DNA from: Oscillospiraceae bacterium
GTDB taxonomy: Bacteria > Bacillota > Clostridia > Oscillospirales > Oscillospiraceae
Reading direction: 5' to 3'
Assembly: GCA_020025545.1 (NCBI GenBank)
Contig: JAHHRX010000004.1
Location: 1 to 64,000 of the forward strand
DNA: 64,000 bases
A program made the position numbers and the translations under genes. Under the pieces are notes generated by a model. The model was not told the origin of the DNA. It saw nothing but the letters and a program-made list of their open reading frames with translations, and searched no databases. The stretch's first letter is position 1; each line of letters opens with the position of its first letter. Shown one piece after another: positions 63,118 through 64,000 of this stretch.

Positions 63118-64000
63118 GTAGCACCGCCCTTGACTTTCTTTTCCAAAATAGCGCTCTTATCGATCTGCTGGTTCAGAAGCTTGTCCTGCACATAGTCAAA
63201 TCCCAGACGATCAATGGTATCTGCAAAGCGCTCGCCGGTCACGCCTTCGTTACGGAAGAACAGGATTGCACGCTCGACCATATCCATGACTTCCTCTTCT
63301 GTGGTGAACAGGTGATCCAGCGCATGACCGTGAGCTACCTTTTTGCCCCATCTGCCGCCAATGAATACCTTGTATCCATCAACATACTCAGGGATTGCCT
63401 GAAACGGGCACATATTCTTGCAGCGGCCGCAGCTGTTGCAGTCTTCCCCCAGCTTGATCTTGCCGTTTTCCACAGTTACAGCATGGATGGGACAGGACTT
63501 TTCCACTTGGCAGACCTTGCATCCGCGGCACTTATCCAGATTGACCACAGGAACCCGCTGGCCGATAATACCCAGATCGTTCAGATCCGGCTTAACACAG
63601 TTGTTGGGACAGCCGCCCACAGCAATCTTGAATTTGTGAGGCAGCGTAACACCATGGTAGCCCAGATAAAACCGCTCGTGGATTTTCTGGCTCAGTCCAA
63701 AGGTATCAATAAGGCCGTACTGACAGGTAGTACCCTTGCAGGAAACCACAGGACGAACCAGAGAGCCGGTACCGCCGGTAATCAGTCCGTGCTCATTGAG
63801 GAACGAAATCAGAGGCTCAATGTTTTCATATCTGACACCCTGAATTTCCAGAGTCAGTCGGGTGGTCATGGTAACCTCACCGTTGCCGAAGCGTCGTGCA
63901 GCCTCACCGATGGCCCTATAGTCGTCGTTGCTGATCTTACCGTTGACAGTAATCACACGAACATTGAACACATCGGGGTAGCGCTTGTCCTGCAGGCATC
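63111..64000 (-). CDS. asrC: anaerobic sulfite reductase subunit C-like, 5' end outside window
   Basis: The last 296 residues of a siroheme/4Fe-4S reductase are present. The siroheme-cluster Cys are in CKGTTCQYG and GGCPNNCVKPD, and two ferredoxin-type 4Fe-4S motifs follow (CRGCKVCQVEKSCP and CNSCGRCKNMCP). This is the plan of AsrC in anaerobic sulfite reductase, though related nitrite or dissimilatory-type reductases remain possible. The frame stays open to base 64000; the GTG at 63971 is internal. The other Asr subunits would be expected just beyond the window. Confidence 0.82.
   Translation of the reverse strand, partial: CLQDKRYPDVFNVRVITVNGKISNDDYRAIGEAARRFGNGEVTMTTRLTLEIQGVRYENIEPLISFLNEHGLITGGTGSLVRPVVSCKGTTCQYGLIDTFGLSQKIHERFYLGYHGVTLPHKFKIAVGGCPNNCVKPDLNDLGIIGQRVPVVNLDKCRGCKVCQVEKSCPIHAVTVENGKIKLGEDCNSCGRCKNMCPFQAIPEYVDGYKVFIGGRWGKKVAHGHALDHLFTTEEEVMDMVERAILFFRNEGVTGERFADTIDRLGFDYVQDKLLNQQIDKSAILEKKVKGGATC

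Overview
The window looks like part of the chromosome of a spore-lineage, strictly anaerobic Clostridia bacterium, most likely Oscillospirales/Oscillospiraceae. The evidence is the classical Gram-positive order pyrH-frr-uppS-cdsA-dxr-rseP-ispG-polC, a PolC-type replicase, RNase M5, a T-box leader on alaS, a SipL-like SPOCS/LysM protein, FeoAB, an anaerobic sulfite reductase subunit, and consensus sigma-A promoters. Base composition is near 50% G+C except in one AT-rich islet. Almost all of the sequence is ordinary vertically inherited housekeeping DNA. I see no CRISPR array, prophage, rRNA operon or intact insertion sequence.

Layout. 1-7.3 kb: a truncated tRNA-Leu, YgiQ-type radical SAM protein, a double OB-fold SSB-like protein, feoAB, endonuclease III and a SpoVB/MurJ-like flippase. 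7.3-14.1 kb: PepD peptidase, SecG, release factor 2 (without the programmed frameshift), tRNA-Arg(CCT), a tyrosine-kinase pseudogene remnant, a NagZ-like lipoprotein, YitT and Mrp. 14.2-22.9 kb: a minus-strand block alaS (T-box) / comEC-holA-rnmV-ABC-F. 23-26 kb: oligoendopeptidase F and a nucleoside phosphorylase. 26.1-36.6 kb: the nucleotide/lipid/isoprenoid/replication supercluster from pyrH down to polC. 36.8-38.5 kb: glnS. 38.5-42.5 kb: a Na/phosphate symporter and two adjacent CobW-family GTPases, one with a His/Cys-rich tandem repeat and one apparently fused to a TIGR03943/DUF1980-like domain. 42.7-44.4 kb: a SPOCS/LysM (SipL-like) protein and a 49-residue Cys-rich small protein. 44.6-46.6 kb: a CDF transporter with an altered metal site, then an AT-rich islet with a membrane-anchored XRE regulator surrounded by palindromes. 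46.6-55.4 kb: a PBP plus an FHA-SEDS fusion, endonuclease IV, a lipoprotein, DUF1294 and CPBP membrane proteins, and two coupled flavoproteins. 55.4-64 kb: a YlmH-like S4 protein, DUF896, two divergent tRNA-Ser genes, a YwaF-like membrane protein, a radical SAM/SPASM protein, an M28 peptidase, the Bcp-YaaA peroxide-stress pair with two membrane proteins, and the 3' part of a sulfite reductase subunit.

How the genes work together. The pyrH-polC block links RNA precursor supply, ribosome recycling, lipid carrier and phospholipid synthesis, MEP-pathway isoprenoids, membrane proteolysis and replication. FHA-SEDS with PBP is a peptidoglycan polymerase pair that could be tied to Ser/Thr phosphorylation. 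FeoAB, the two CobW GTPases, the CDF protein and Bcp-YaaA form a loose metal and redox homeostasis theme. The best leads for new biology are the two CobW GTPases (40.4-42.5 kb), the palindrome-rich islet (45.5-46.6 kb), the 49-residue Cys-rich protein, and the CDF protein lacking its usual TM5 histidine. All functional names are by recognition of sequence motifs only; no database search was run.
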